Positions 1-9,205 of a DNA stretch of 64,000 nt are shown here, piece by piece. The notes below the pieces were generated by a model, which was given only the letters and a program-made list of their open reading frames with translations, was not told the DNA's origin and did no database searches. Source of the stretch: Burkholderiales bacterium UBA2463 (lineage in GTDB: Bacteria > Pseudomonadota > Gammaproteobacteria > Burkholderiales > Burkholderiaceae_A); contig DDPR01000010.1 of assembly GCA_002342295.1 (NCBI GenBank), positions 223,329-287,328 of the forward strand. Reading direction: 5' to 3'. The translations under genes and the position numbers were made by a program. How positions within the stretch are numbered: the stretch's first letter is position 1; each line of letters begins with the position of its first letter.

Positions 1-1003
1 CACCCGGCGTGGCAAGTCGCGTCAGCCCAGGCGAAGCCGCTACTCGAGCCAAAACAAAATTTCCACGAGAAGGAAGCGAGGGCACGCCCAGGGCCGACAA
101 GCCCGTCTCAAGCTGAACAAGACCACGCGCGTTTAGGTCTGCAGTCTGAGCAAGGAACTCCTCATCAAAGAGGGCGGCCTCACCTGCAGCCTGCGCGAGG
201 CTGCTGACATTGAATGGTTGGCGGATTCGGTTGAGCAGATCGGTCACTGCCGGCTGGGCCACCCCGAACCCGAGCCGCAAGCCCGCCATGCCGTAAGCCT
301 TCGAAAACGATCGCGAGACCAGCAGGTTCGGATAAGACTCAACCCATCGCAGGGCATCGTATCGATCTGCCTCGGGCAGGAATTCGGTGTAGGCCTCATC
401 TAGCACCATCAGCACCGAGGAGGGAATCTCTTCGATGAATCCCCGCAGCGCTTGGCCCGAAAGGAAGCTCCCCGTGGGATTGTTGGGGTTGGCCACCCAG
501 ACAACGCGAGTGGCGGGTGTCACTGCTGCGGCCATGGCGGCGAGGTCATGACCCAAGGCCGGTTTTGTTGCAGGAACCACCACAGCCCTTGCCCCGACGG
601 CTTGTGTCGCAAGGGCATAGACCGCAAACGAGTGCTGCGAGAACACCGACTCTGCGTCTGGCCCCAACAATGCGCCGGCCACCAACTCCAAAATATCGTT
701 GCTGCCATTGCCGAGCGTGATGAAGTCTGCGGGCACTTGAAACTTGCGGGAGATGGCCTGCTTGAGTGCATGACCGCTGCCATCGGGATAACGGCCGAGA
801 TCATTGGCTGCGGCCAACATGGCCGCATGGGCCTTCGGGCTCATGCCCAGCGGATTCTCGTTGGAGGCGAGCTTCACAATCTCGTCCTCACGCAGCCCAT
901 AGGTGCGGGCGATCTCCGAGATCGGTCGGCCACCCTGATAAGGCGCAATCGCCCTCACATAACTGGGTGCGGCTGCCGCCACCGTCATGCGCTCAGAGGT
1001 CAT
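1..1003 (-). CDS. hisC: Histidinol-phosphate aminotransferase, 3' end outside the window
   Basis: This PLP enzyme converts imidazole-acetol phosphate and glutamate to histidinol phosphate in histidine synthesis. The frame is open from ATG at 1003 to the window edge (334 codons), so only the last few residues are missing. Seen: KLASNENPLG near the start, the substrate-pocket segment NPNNPTG, the PLP lysine in SRSFSKAYGMAGLRLG, and the late motif PSRGNFVLARV, all typical of HisC. The start overlaps the pheA stop as ATGA, so it is probably translationally coupled as the fourth gene of gyrA-serC-pheA-hisC. In this context related enzymes often also transaminate aromatic precursors; that broader role is inference. 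Confidence 0.93.
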   Translation of the reverse strand, partial: MTSERMTVAAAAPSYVRAIAPYQGGRPISEIARTYGLREDEIVKLASNENPLGMSPKAHAAMLAAANDLGRYPDGSGHALKQAISRKFQVPADFITLGNGSNDILELVAGALLGPDAESVFSQHSFAVYALATQAVGARAVVVPATKPALGHDLAAMAAAVTPATRVVWVANPNNPTGSFLSGQALRGFIEEIPSSVLMVLDEAYTEFLPEADRYDALRWVESYPNLLVSRSFSKAYGMAGLRLGFGVAQPAVTDLLNRIRQPFNVSSLAQAAGEAALFDEEFLAQTADLNARGLVQLETGLSALGVPSLPSRGNFVLARVAASPGLTRLATPG

Positions 1004-2103
1004 GGCGAGAGTTTCTGGAACAAGGGATAGGAGCCCAGCATCTTAAAAAAGGCCGCCTTCGATTTCATCTCGGCCAACGCAAGCGCCACGTGGGAGTCGG
1101 TTTTGTGTCCAACCAGGTCGATATAGAAGAGGTACTCCCAATTCGATGCGCCGCGATCGCGGGCCGGGCGCGATTCAAACCGCTTCATCGAGACCCCATG
1201 CCGAGCCAAGGGCTCGATGAGCGAGAGCATGGCCCCCGCCTGATCGGGCACTGAGAGAATCACCGAGGTCTGATCCACGCCGCAGCCCTCCGGCTCGAAG
1301 GCCCCGAGCGCGGCAAAGCGGGTTCGGTTGGTGGGGTCGTCCTCAATCCGCTCAGCAATCGGCGAGAGGCCGTAGTGCTGGGCCGCGGTTTGGCCGGCAA
1401 TGGCTGCCAGGGAGTCGTCTTGGGCCGCCATCTCCGCCGCCTGCCCGTTGCTGGCCACCGGCAGACGCACAATGCCCGGCATGTGAGCATCGAGCCAGCG
1501 TTGGCACTGCGCGAGCGCCTGCGGATGCGCCACAACCTGCTTCACACGCGAGACATCTGCCGTCTTGTGGAGCAGGCAGTGGTGAATGGGAATCGAGACC
1601 TCTGCGCTGATGAGCAGTGAACTCTGCAAGAAGAGATCGAGCGTGCGGCCCACCGTGCCCTCAATCGAGTTCTCCACGGGCAGAAGCGCCACATCCACGC
1701 TTCCCTTCTCCGCCATATGAAGCGCCTCATCCAGACTCGCGCAGGGAAAGAGTTCAATGCGATGCCCAAAGAGCGTGCGAACGGCCTGTTCACTATAGGT
1801 GCCGGCCGGTCCCAGATAGGACACGCGCATCACACGCTCGAGGGCACGGCATCCCGAGATAATCTCCAGCCAGATGGAGGCAATCGATTGATCAGGCAGG
1901 GGGCCCTGATGCGCGCGGTTCGCTGCGCACATGCGCTCCAGAATGGCGACCTCTCGCTCCGGCCGAAACACCGCAGCGCCGACCTTGTGTTTGTTGCGGC
2001 CGACCTCCTGAACGATGCGCGCACGCTCAGCCAACAATGCGATGAGCTGGTCGTCTAGCGCATCAATTCGGTCGCGAAATCCTTTGAGTTCCTCTGGGGT
2101 CAT
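1000..2103 (-). CDS. pheA: Bifunctional chorismate mutase / prephenate dehydratase
   Basis: Converts chorismate to prephenate and then to phenylpyruvate for phenylalanine synthesis. The 367 residues hold three parts: an AroQ-type chorismate mutase (about 1-90, with RDRIDALDDQLIALLAERA), a prephenate dehydratase domain (about 93-270) with the catalytic TRF triplet at 261-263, and a C-terminal ACT domain with the ESRP motif at about 310-313, which in this family binds phenylalanine for feedback inhibition. The start overlaps the serC stop by four bases and the stop overlaps the hisC start by four bases. Length and domain order are normal for a P-protein. Confidence 0.97.
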   Translation of the reverse strand: MTPEELKGFRDRIDALDDQLIALLAERARIVQEVGRNKHKVGAAVFRPEREVAILERMCAANRAHQGPLPDQSIASIWLEIISGCRALERVMRVSYLGPAGTYSEQAVRTLFGHRIELFPCASLDEALHMAEKGSVDVALLPVENSIEGTVGRTLDLFLQSSLLISAEVSIPIHHCLLHKTADVSRVKQVVAHPQALAQCQRWLDAHMPGIVRLPVASNGQAAEMAAQDDSLAAIAGQTAAQHYGLSPIAERIEDDPTNRTRFAALGAFEPEGCGVDQTSVILSVPDQAGAMLSLIEPLARHGVSMKRFESRPARDRGASNWEYLFYIDLVGHKTDSHVALALAEMKSKAAFFKMLGSYPLFQKLSP

Positions 2104-3209
2104 CCGTGCTCCCGCTCAAAACGCTTTAAGAATGCAACCAGCGCCTCAACCCCGGACAGGGGCATGGCGTTGTAGAGACTCGCACGCAATCCGCCCAAGG
2201 CCTTATGTCCCTTGAGATTGAGGAGCCCAGCCTCGGTGGCCTCCTTCAGGAAGACCTCGTAGAGGCGCTCGTCGGGGAGAAAGAAGGGGATATTCATCTG
2301 CGAGCGACAGTCTGCACGCACACGGGTGGAATAAAACGAAGAGGCATCAAGGGCAGCATAGAGCGTCTGGGCTTTCTTGCGGTTGCGCTCGCCCATTGCA
2401 GCAACACCCCCTTCGTTCGCGATCCACTCAAACATGAGCCCGGCCATGTAAATCGCAAAGGTGCAGGGCGTATTCAAAAGCGAGTCGTTGGCCAGAACCT
2501 TTCGATAGTCAAAGACGCTCGGGCAGTGGGCCATGGCTGAGGGTCTTCGGTCAGCAATGAGAGAGCGCTTCAGAATCACAAAGGTGAGGCCCGAGGGGCC
2601 GATGTTTTTCTGCGCGCCCCCATAGGCCAAATCGATATTAGAAAAATCCATGGGCCGAGAGAGCACATGGGAGGACACATCCACCACAAGGGGCACATCC
2701 GGCGCGCCCAGCGTGGACATGGAGGGCCACTCGAAGTACTCCACGCCGTGAATGGTCTCGTTGCCGCAGATATGAAGATAGGAGGACATGCTGCGGACCG
2801 ACCAGCTACTCGCCTCTGGAATGCGAGAGAAGCCGTCGTCCGCACTGCTGGCTGCCACATGCACATCACCGTAGTTCCGCGCCTCGGCAATCGATTTAGT
2901 GGACCAGTGCCCGGTGTTCACGTAATCGCACTGCGCAGAGGGCCCAAGAATATTCATGGGAATGATGGCGTTTTGCGCAGATGCACCGCCCTGCATGAAC
3001 AGCACCTCATGGTCTGCGTCCAAGCCCAAAAGCGACTTGAAGTCAGCCAGCGCCTTCTCGTGGATCTGTAGGAAGTGTTTGCCGCGATGGCTCATCTCGA
3101 GCACGGATGTGCCCGTGCCGCCCCAGTCGAGCATCTCGCCAGCTGCCCGCTCGAGTACCGAATCCGGAATGGCCGAGGGGCCGGGCGCGAAGTTATAGGG
3201 CCGGCTCAT
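2100..3209 (-). CDS. serC: Phosphoserine aminotransferase
   Basis: Transfers an amino group from glutamate to 3-phosphohydroxypyruvate (serine synthesis) and can act in pyridoxal phosphate synthesis. The protein is 369 residues and starts with the family hallmark [27 protein letters not shown] and the PLP-lysine segment [11 protein letters not shown] (lysine 201) are all present. The ATG lies inside the last codons of gyrA (17-base overlap) and the stop overlaps pheA, so it sits in a tight operon with gyrA upstream and pheA-hisC downstream, an arrangement I know from many Burkholderiales. Confidence 0.97.
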   Translation of the reverse strand: MSRPYNFAPGPSAIPDSVLERAAGEMLDWGGTGTSVLEMSHRGKHFLQIHEKALADFKSLLGLDADHEVLFMQGGASAQNAIIPMNILGPSAQCDYVNTGHWSTKSIAEARNYGDVHVAASSADDGFSRIPEASSWSVRSMSSYLHICGNETIHGVEYFEWPSMSTLGAPDVPLVVDVSSHVLSRPMDFSNIDLAYGGAQKNIGPSGLTFVILKRSLIADRRPSAMAHCPSVFDYRKVLANDSLLNTPCTFAIYMAGLMFEWIANEGGVAAMGERNRKKAQTLYAALDASSFYSTRVRADCRSQMNIPFFLPDERLYEVFLKEATEAGLLNLKGHKALGGLRASLYNAMPLSGVEALVAFLKRFEREHG

Positions 3210-5787
3210 TCACGGGCTCGTCGGAGGCCTCCTCCGCAAAGTCGCCAGAGTCTGCAATACGTTGCACACCCACCAAGGCACTGCCCTCGTCAATTGCAAT
3301 GAGGGTGACACCCTGCGTGGCTCGACCCAGGGCCCTCACCTCAGACACACGGGTACGAACAACCACGGCCTTATCGGTGATGAGCATGATCTCGTCACCC
3401 TCGCGAACCAGACAGGCCGATACGACCCGGCCATTTCTCTCGCTGGTCTGGATGGCAATCATGCCCTTGGTGGCGCGGCCATGCCGCGTGTGCTCAGAAA
3501 TGGCGGTGCGCTTTCCGTAGCCATTTTCGGTCGCGGTGAGAACAAAGGCGGACTCGTCCTCGGCCACGATCATGCTGATGAGTCTCTGACCCTCCTCGAG
3601 CTGCATGCCTCGAACACCACGAGCCTCTCGTCCCATAGGCCTCACGTCAGACTCAGCAAACCGCACAGCCTTGCCAGCGTCTGAAAAAAGCATCACATCG
3701 TGTTGTCCGTCGGTGAGGGCGGCACCAATGAGATGGTCTCCCTCGTCTAAAGAGCAGGCGATGATGCCTCGCTTGAGGGGTCGAGAGAAGGCCGAGAGCG
3801 GCGTTTTCTTGACGGTGCCCATGGCCGTGGCCATGAACACAAAGTGATCATCCGCAAACGCTTTCACCGGCAGAACCACCGTAATCTTCTCGCCGTCTTC
3901 AAGCGGCCAGACATTCACCAGCGGCTTGCCCCGAGAGGTGCGCGAGCCCTGAGGGACCTCCCAGACCTTCAGCCAATACACGCGACCCCGGTCGGAGAAG
4001 GCCAAGATGGTGTCGTGCGTGTTGGCAATGAAGAGCTGGTCAATCCAGTCGTCTTCTTTTGTGGCCGTGGCCATCTTGCCCCGCCCACCTCTGCGTTGGG
4101 CCTGGTACTCCGAGAGCGGCTGGCTCTTGATGTAGCCGCCGTGCGTAAGGGTGACCACCATCTCTTGGGGGGTGATGAAATCCTCGGTCTGCAGCTCCTC
4201 GGCATTCATCTCGATGGTCGAGCGACGCACATCACCAAACTCCTTGCCGACTCGCTCGAGCTCCTCAGTGATGATGGCGGTAATACGGGAGGGCTTCGAG
4301 AGAATATCTAGAAGGTCTGCAATCTTTTCGATCACCTCCTTGTATTCCGAGACGATCTTGTCCTGCTCGAGCCCGGTGAGGCGCTGCAGGCGCATCTGGA
4401 GAATCTCGCTGGCCTGAACCTCGCTCAGGCGATAGCCATCGGACATGAGACCCACCGAGTCGGACACGCCATCGGGTCGGAAGGCCTCCGCCACAGTGGT
4501 CTGGGTCGCGCGAGCTAGCAGTTCGCGCACAAGGTCGGCCTTCCAGGTTCGAGACATCAACCCCTCGCGCGCCTCCGCGGGGGATGGCGAGGCCTTAATC
4601 AGGGCGATCATCTCGTCCATATTGGAGACCGCCACAGCAAGGCCCTCCAAGACATGCCCCCTCTCGCGAGCCTTGCGCAGCTCAAAGACGGTGCGCCGCG
4701 TAACCACCTCTCGGCGATGGGCCAAGAAGGCCTCGAGCATCTGCTTGAGGTTGAGCGTTCGGGGCTGGCCATCCACCAGGGCCACCATGTTCATGCCAAA
4801 GCTGTCTTGAAGCTGGGTGTTCTTATAGAGGTTGTTCAGAACAACCTCCGGCAACTCCCCGCGCTTGAGTTCAATCACCACCCGCATGCCCGACTTGTCT
4901 GACTCATCGCGAATGTCTGATATGCCCTCAAGCCGCTTCTCATTTACCAGCTCGGCAATGCGCTCTAGCAGGGAGCGTTTGTTGACCTGATAGGGCAGTT
5001 CGTCAACGATGATGGCCTGACGAGCACCCTTGTCGATGTCCTCGAAATGGGTGCGGGCGCGCATTACACAGCGTCCGCGGCCCGTGCGATAGCCCTGGCG
5101 AATGCCCTCTACGCCATAAATGATGGCCGCGGTCGGAAAGTCCGGCGCTGGCACGAACTCCATGAGCTCGTCCACCGATGCCTCGGGGTTGGAGAGCAGG
5201 TGTAGACATCCGGCCACCACCTCCGAGAGGTTGTGCGGGGGAATGTTTGTGGCCATCCCCACCGCAATGCCAGACGAGCCATTGATGAGGAGGTTGGGAA
5301 TGCGGGCCGGAAGGATGAGTGGCTCCTTCTCAGAGCCATCGTAGTTCGGTCCAAAGTCCACCGTCTCTTTGTCGAGGTCCTCAAGAAGGTCGTGGGCAAT
5401 CTTCGCGAGCCGAATCTCGGTGTAGCGCATCGCAGCGGCGTTGTCGCCATCCACCGAGCCAAAGTTTCCCTGGCCATCCACCAGCATGTAGCGCAGAGAG
5501 AAGTCCTGAGCCATTCGAACGATCGTGTCGTAGACCGCTGAATCGCCGTGGGGGTGATATTTACCAATGACGTCACCCACAATACGGGCGGATTTCTTGT
5601 ACGCGCGATTCCAATCATTGTTGAGCTCGTGCATGGCGAACAGCACGCGGCGATGCACAGGCTTGAGCCCATCGCGCACGTCGGGGAGTGCGCGACCCAC
5701 GATGACGCTCATGGCGTAGTCGAGGTACGAGCGCCGCATCTCCTGCTCGAGGCTGACGGGAAGTGTTTCTTTTGCGAAGGAATCCAT
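3193..5787 (-). CDS. gyrA: DNA gyrase subunit A
   Basis: The breakage-reunion subunit of gyrase introduces negative supercoils with GyrB. It has 864 residues, the expected size. The catalytic tyrosine is Y122 ([11 protein letters not shown]). The quinolone-determining stretch [17 protein letters not shown] falls on Escherichia coli numbering, with serine 83 and aspartate 87, so the sequence looks fluoroquinolone-sensitive at the two main sites. The GyrA box QRRGGRGK needed for DNA wrapping begins the C-terminal beta-pinwheel. The acidic tail ([15 protein letters not shown]) overlaps the serC start. It is the first gene of a leftward operon running into amino-acid biosynthesis. Confidence 0.98.
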   Translation of the reverse strand: MDSFAKETLPVSLEQEMRRSYLDYAMSVIVGRALPDVRDGLKPVHRRVLFAMHELNNDWNRAYKKSARIVGDVIGKYHPHGDSAVYDTIVRMAQDFSLRYMLVDGQGNFGSVDGDNAAAMRYTEIRLAKIAHDLLEDLDKETVDFGPNYDGSEKEPLILPARIPNLLINGSSGIAVGMATNIPPHNLSEVVAGCLHLLSNPEASVDELMEFVPAPDFPTAAIIYGVEGIRQGYRTGRGRCVMRARTHFEDIDKGARQAIIVDELPYQVNKRSLLERIAELVNEKRLEGISDIRDESDKSGMRVVIELKRGELPEVVLNNLYKNTQLQDSFGMNMVALVDGQPRTLNLKQMLEAFLAHRREVVTRRTVFELRKARERGHVLEGLAVAVSNMDEMIALIKASPSPAEAREGLMSRTWKADLVRELLARATQTTVAEAFRPDGVSDSVGLMSDGYRLSEVQASEILQMRLQRLTGLEQDKIVSEYKEVIEKIADLLDILSKPSRITAIITEELERVGKEFGDVRRSTIEMNAEELQTEDFITPQEMVVTLTHGGYIKSQPLSEYQAQRRGGRGKMATATKEDDWIDQLFIANTHDTILAFSDRGRVYWLKVWEVPQGSRTSRGKPLVNVWPLEDGEKITVVLPVKAFADDHFVFMATAMGTVKKTPLSAFSRPLKRGIIACSLDEGDHLIGAALTDGQHDVMLFSDAGKAVRFAESDVRPMGREARGVRGMQLEEGQRLISMIVAEDESAFVLTATENGYGKRTAISEHTRHGRATKGMIAIQTSERNGRVVSACLVREGDEIMLITDKAVVVRTRVSEVRALGRATQGVTLIAIDEGSALVGVQRIADSGDFAEEASDEPVNEPAL

Positions 5788-5852
5788 GGTGGGCCAGTCT
5801 GTGCGGAATCCTCAATTTTACCCGCTTTGAGAGGATGCCCATGAGCGCCGTA

Positions 5853-5872
5853 CCCCCCTTCGTTCCGGGGGG
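5853..5872. other. GC hairpin upstream of gyrA
   Basis: Six C and six G residues flank an eight-base loop (TTCGTTCC), a perfect inverted repeat about 65 bases before the gyrA start. On the gyrA strand a run of T precedes rather than follows it, so it is not a terminator for that direction. On the plus strand the stem is followed by C and five A, not T. It may shape the gyrA leader or be chance; I see no convincing -35/-10 pair for gyrA nearby. Confidence 0.35.
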
Positions 5873-5909
5873 CAAAAACGCTCTCGGCCACATTTAGCGG
5901 CCCAAACGC

Positions 5910-5938
5910 GGGGCTTCGCCTTCTACGAGCAAAGCCCC
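5910..5938 (-). terminator. Possible terminator after the Old Yellow Enzyme gene
   Basis: A stem GGGGCTT / AAGCCCC encloses a 15-base loop beginning 18 bases past the stop of the leftward oxidoreductase gene. No U-run follows, so if it stops transcription it is a weak or factor-assisted terminator. It separates that gene from gyrA. Confidence 0.4.
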
Positions 5939-5956
5939 GGGACCTGCGGGCTCAGC

Positions 5957-7054
5957 CTAGCCGGCGGTCGGGTAGTCGGTGTAACCCCTCTCATTGCCAC
6001 CGTAGAACGTGGCGGGGTCCGGCGTGTTGAGGGGCAGCCCATGCTGAAACCGATGCACCAGGTCTGGATTGGCCAAAAATGGCACGCCAAAGGCAATGAG
6101 ATCGGCCTGGCCCGTTGAGACAGCCGCGGCTGCCATGTCTTTGGTGTAGCCGTTGTTCGCCACGAGCGCAAGGCCGCCGGCCTGTTTGAAAGCCGCCCGC
6201 AGGGCAGCAAAGTCCACCAATGGGTTGGCACCCCGAGCACCGCCTGTCTCGCCCTCAATGACATGGAGATAGCCCAGCTTCATCCGCCCCAACTCGGTCG
6301 CAACATAAGAAAAGAGGGGCTGAGGATTCGAGTCCGCAATATCGTTAAAGGTAGAAGCCGGGGAGATTCGGCATCCAATGCGAGAGGCTGGATAGACGCT
6401 GCTGATGGCCTGAGCCACCTCGAGCAGCAGGCGGGCTCGATTCTCGACGCCGCCGCCGTAAGTATCTGTCCGGTGGTTCGTCTTATCGCGCAGGAACTGA
6501 TCAATCAGATAGCCGTTGGCCGCGTGAATCTCCACCATGTCAAAGCCCGCCGCCTTGGCTCGGCGAGCGGCCTTCGCATAGAGCTCAGGCAGTGCTTGAA
6601 CTTCCTCGGTAGTGAGTGCTCGCGGCTCAGAGCAGTCGACCATCCCCTGGGTGGTGTAGGCCTTCATATTGGCTCGAATGGCCGAGGGGGCCACGGGGGC
6701 AGCACCCCCGGGCTGGAAAAAGGTGTGGGAGATGCGGCCGACGTGCCAGAGCTGCAAGCAGATTTTTCCTCCAACCTGGTGCACCGCATTGACGACTCGC
6801 TTCCAACCGGCCTCCTGGTCATCGGCGTAGATGCCTGGCGTTGCGATATAGCCCTGGCCCTCTGGGCAGACCTGCGTAGCTTCGCTGATGATGAGGCCAG
6901 CCGAGGCCCTCTGGGCGTAGTAGGTGGCCATGAGGCTTGTGGGAACGCACCCCTCTCCAGCGCGGCTGCGCGTCAGGGGTGCCATCACCATGCGGTTTGA
7001 AAGATGAAGATCGCCGATTGAAAAGTCGTCAAAAAGGCTCTGTGCCAAGGTCAT
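5957..7054 (-). CDS. Old Yellow Enzyme family alkene reductase (NemA-like)
   Basis: An FMN-dependent NAD(P)H oxidoreductase that reduces activated C=C bonds and often nitro or maleimide compounds; the natural substrate is not evident. It has 365 residues in a single TIM barrel. Seen: SNRMVMAPLTRSRA near the N-terminus (FMN contact), QLWHVGR, the catalytic-site segment EIHAANGYLIDQFLRD with the His-x-x-Asn pair that binds the substrate carbonyl, YGGGVENRARL, and a late segment VANNGYTKD where the FMN phosphate site lies. It is monocistronic, read left, with an orphan ParA gene divergent 90 bases away. No TetR or MarR repressor gene sits beside it. Confidence 0.92.
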   Translation of the reverse strand: MTLAQSLFDDFSIGDLHLSNRMVMAPLTRSRAGEGCVPTSLMATYYAQRASAGLIISEATQVCPEGQGYIATPGIYADDQEAGWKRVVNAVHQVGGKICLQLWHVGRISHTFFQPGGAAPVAPSAIRANMKAYTTQGMVDCSEPRALTTEEVQALPELYAKAARRAKAAGFDMVEIHAANGYLIDQFLRDKTNHRTDTYGGGVENRARLLLEVAQAISSVYPASRIGCRISPASTFNDIADSNPQPLFSYVATELGRMKLGYLHVIEGETGGARGANPLVDFAALRAAFKQAGGLALVANNGYTKDMAAAAVSTGQADLIAFGVPFLANPDLVHRFQHGLPLNTPDPATFYGGNERGYTDYPTAG

Positions 7055-7102
7055 GCTCCTTCTGGGGGATCAGTCAAGAAGCGCTAGGCTAAACCGAAAG
7101 TG

Positions 7103-7131
7103 TTTAAAGAGCAGAGCAGACCCGATATAGT
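7103..7131 (+). promoter_or_regulatory. Candidate sigma-70 promoter for the ParA-like gene
   Basis: TTTAAA and TATAGT are separated by 17 bases (each 4-5 of 6 to consensus). The expected transcription start falls only about seven bases before the ATG at 7145, so the mRNA would be nearly leaderless, in line with the lack of a Shine-Dalgarno there. Confidence 0.4.
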
Positions 7132-7144
7132 CTCTGACATCGCC

Positions 7145-8152
7145 ATGACACGCATCCTTGTCACCAACCAGAAGGGCGGCGTTGGCAAAAGCACCATTTC
7201 CGCCAACCTCTCCAACTATTTCGCGGCCGTCCGAGGCCGGCGAACGGCTCTTCTCGACCTCGACAGTCAGGCCTCGTCGAGTCGCTGGGTCCAGGCGGTT
7301 CGTCCGACCGATGAGTCCAACCCCGTAAGTGTCTTCAATGTGCCGCTTGCGCTGCAGATGGGCTTTAGCCGAGTGCTTATTGAGCTGCGGCGAAGCCTTC
7401 GGAGCTATTCGGCCAGCCACGACATCGTCATCGCAGACCTCACCTGGAACGACGCCCTCGATAGCGAGCTCCTCTTCGAGTTCGACCTTGTTGTCATGCC
7501 CTCGGCCGTGTCGGAGGTCGAGCTGGTCACCACCATCGAGTTTGCGCAGCGTCACCAGTGGGTCTTTGAGAGTCCGCGATATCGGCCCACTCTGGTTCTT
7601 GCGCCCAGCCGAGTGCGCGCGGACCAGGTCAATATGGTTCATCGCTCCTCCCAGCGTTTCCCCTTCTCGTTTGTTCTCACCCCGCCCATTCTCGACTCGG
7701 TGGATGCCAAGCGCGCCTTTGCCGAAAAGTTCCTGCTCTCCCATCGAAATCAGAAGCTCAGCGAATCGTTTATGAACTTCTGTCGAGCCATTGAGCAGAC
7801 CATCTCCATTCACCAGGCTTCGCAGGGATCTCGCCCCGAGCGTCTTGACCTGCGCGAGCAAAGCACGCCCTCCCTGCACTCATTCTTGAAATACAGGGTG
7901 GAAGTCGACAAGGCGGTTCGAAACGCGCCCGCTGAGAAGACCATCATTCAGGTGGGTCGCCCCGCCGCGGTGCCCCCTCTGACAGCAGCATCCAGCCACG
8001 ATGAGCAGCCTCAGCCCGAGGAGGGTCGACCAGCCGTTGTCAATGGCGCGGCAGGCCCCTCAGCGCCCGCCACTCCGGGCAAGCAAACGGCACGACCGAA
8101 CCTGAGCCTCGTTGGCAGGCTCTTCGGAACCAAGAGCCCGAGCTCGGAGTAA
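7145..8152 (+). CDS. Orphan ParA/MinD-family ATPase
   Basis: A deviant Walker-A ATPase of the family that positions chromosomes, plasmids or polar machines. 335 residues from the ATG chosen here; a GTG 45 bases upstream is in frame but the conserved core MTRILVTNQKGGVGKST begins at this ATG. The signature lysine (10) and the P-loop lysine (15) are present, followed by LLDLDSQASSSRW (switch I) and IVIADLTW, where Walker B would end in D. About 90 C-terminal residues are low-complexity (Pro/Ala/Gln) and end in a basic-hydrophobic patch LVGRLFG. There is no ParB gene, so its cargo is unknown; a polar positioning role is only a guess. Confidence 0.85.
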   Translation: MTRILVTNQKGGVGKSTISANLSNYFAAVRGRRTALLDLDSQASSSRWVQAVRPTDESNPVSVFNVPLALQMGFSRVLIELRRSLRSYSASHDIVIADLTWNDALDSELLFEFDLVVMPSAVSEVELVTTIEFAQRHQWVFESPRYRPTLVLAPSRVRADQVNMVHRSSQRFPFSFVLTPPILDSVDAKRAFAEKFLLSHRNQKLSESFMNFCRAIEQTISIHQASQGSRPERLDLREQSTPSLHSFLKYRVEVDKAVRNAPAEKTIIQVGRPAAVPPLTAASSHDEQPQPEEGRPAVVNGAAGPSAPATPGKQTARPNLSLVGRLFGTKSPSSE

Positions 8153-8168
8153 GGGCCCTGCGCCCTTT
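8151..8168. terminator. Short hairpin between convergent parA-like gene and ssrA
   Basis: AAGGGC-CCTGC-GCCCTT overlaps the ParA-like stop codon and is followed by TTTGT on the plus strand and by TA on the minus strand. It could stop transcription from the plus strand, and perhaps of ssrA, in the 20-base gap. The stem is only six pairs. Confidence 0.4.
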
Positions 8169-8172
8169 GTAA

Positions 8173-8537
8173 TGGTGGAGCCGGCGGGAATCGAACCCGC
8201 GTCCGCAAGCCTTCCAAAGACAGTTCTACATACTTAGTCGCTTTATTTGGATTTAACCGAACTGCTTAGCCAAACGACAGGCCGGCAGCCAGCGATCCGC
8301 TTGTTTTAGGCACCGAGCCCACGGCTTGCACGGTGACGATCTGATGTAAATGACACTGCTGCGGGTTTTACCCCGCCTGGCCCATCAGAGAACCAGTGCA
8401 GCGCCCGCCGGGTTTAAGCGGCGAGAGCGAAACGCTCGTCGTTGGCGTTTATTAATTTCCGAATGGATTTACGAGGGAATCGGTCCTCGGTATGCCCTGC
8501 GCTCCTTCACTGCCCACGTCGAAACCAGGTCGGCCCC
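8173..8537 (-). ncRNA. ssrA: tmRNA (SsrA)
   Basis: Rescues stalled ribosomes and tags the broken product for proteolysis. The 5' end GGGGCCGACCUGGUUUCGAC and the 3' end with T-arm GGUUCGAUUCC and CCA form a seven-pair acceptor stem (GGGGCCG with CGGCUCC, one G-U). The mRNA-like part at 8414-8446 begins with a GCC resume codon and reads A-N-D-E-R-F-A-L-A-A-stop. The RNA is 365 bases, uninterrupted and not the permuted two-piece form. The tag is the variant I associate with Burkholderiales, which places the organism. The other genes around it are unrelated. No clear promoter could be assigned. Confidence 0.97.
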
Positions 8538-8590
8538 AATTTCAATGCAGTCGCGAAGTATGCGCTGCTTCGCCCCCAAAGGGAAGTTTT

Positions 8591-9187
8591 TTAAGCCTGG
8601 AGGGACTTCTGGGTCGAGGGACTGCTTGCCAGAACCTCAAGGGCCGCATGCAGGCGACGAAGCTCTGCGCGCGCCTCGGGACCGAGCTGGTTTCCGGTGC
8701 TCCCAAGTTCATCCAGCAGGGACTGCACCCCGGGCTCGATGGGTCCGGGAGGTGCCCCGGGGATAAAGTCGTCCTTGGGCTCTGGCAGGCTTGGGGCAAT
8801 CGGAACGGCTTCAATGGCCTCTGGATGGGCGATCGCGCCATCGATGGGCCCTCGCTCGTCAAAGCCCTCATCAAGGCGTTCGACAAGACGCTCCTCGCGC
8901 ACATGGCTTGAAGAGGGTGAGGGCGCTGTTGATTTTCGCTGAGCCAGCATCTGCGCAAAGAGTGTGGCGGTTGCCCACAGGCCGGTGAGCCCGAGCCATC
9001 CAGCCAGCAGGGCCGGCACATCAATGGCATCGGCATAGGCCATCTCACCAATCTGGGTGCCAAAGCTCTCCCAGGGCAACTCGGAGAGAACGGCAGTCAC
9101 CCCGCCGAGCTGATGCGAACCACGAGAGGCAAGACTGGCCCCCAGCACCAGCAGATTCATGGCGAGTAGACATAAATTGACGCGCAT
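8591..9187 (-). CDS. Unknown membrane protein with two predicted helices
   Basis: I do not recognise this 198-residue protein. The likely start is the ATG at 9187 (MRVNLCLLAMNLLVLG), which begins a hydrophobic segment at about 5-20; an internal ATG 27 bases on is the alternative. A second hydrophobic segment, PALLAGWLGLTGLWATATLF, lies near 50-70. The remaining ~125 residues are acidic and proline-rich (EPKDDFIPGAPPGPIEPG), ending in a short amphipathic helix, and are probably cytoplasmic. It is divergent from another unknown gene with only 18 bases between start codons. No Shine-Dalgarno is visible for either gene, so both may have leaderless or very short-leader mRNAs. Confidence 0.6.
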   Translation of the reverse strand: MRVNLCLLAMNLLVLGASLASRGSHQLGGVTAVLSELPWESFGTQIGEMAYADAIDVPALLAGWLGLTGLWATATLFAQMLAQRKSTAPSPSSSHVREERLVERLDEGFDERGPIDGAIAHPEAIEAVPIAPSLPEPKDDFIPGAPPGPIEPGVQSLLDELGSTGNQLGPEARAELRRLHAALEVLASSPSTQKSLQA

Positions 9188-9205
9188 GTTGTTACAGTAG
9201 CACTT

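Noticed and set aside
5615..5893. Leftward frame overlapping the gyrA start and leader
   Set aside because: It overlaps the gyrA N-terminus in another frame and gives an arginine-rich translation with no pattern.
7070..7879. A 269-codon leftward frame opposite the ParA-like gene
   Set aside because: The plus strand has the full KGGVGKST motif and family core; the leftward reading has none.
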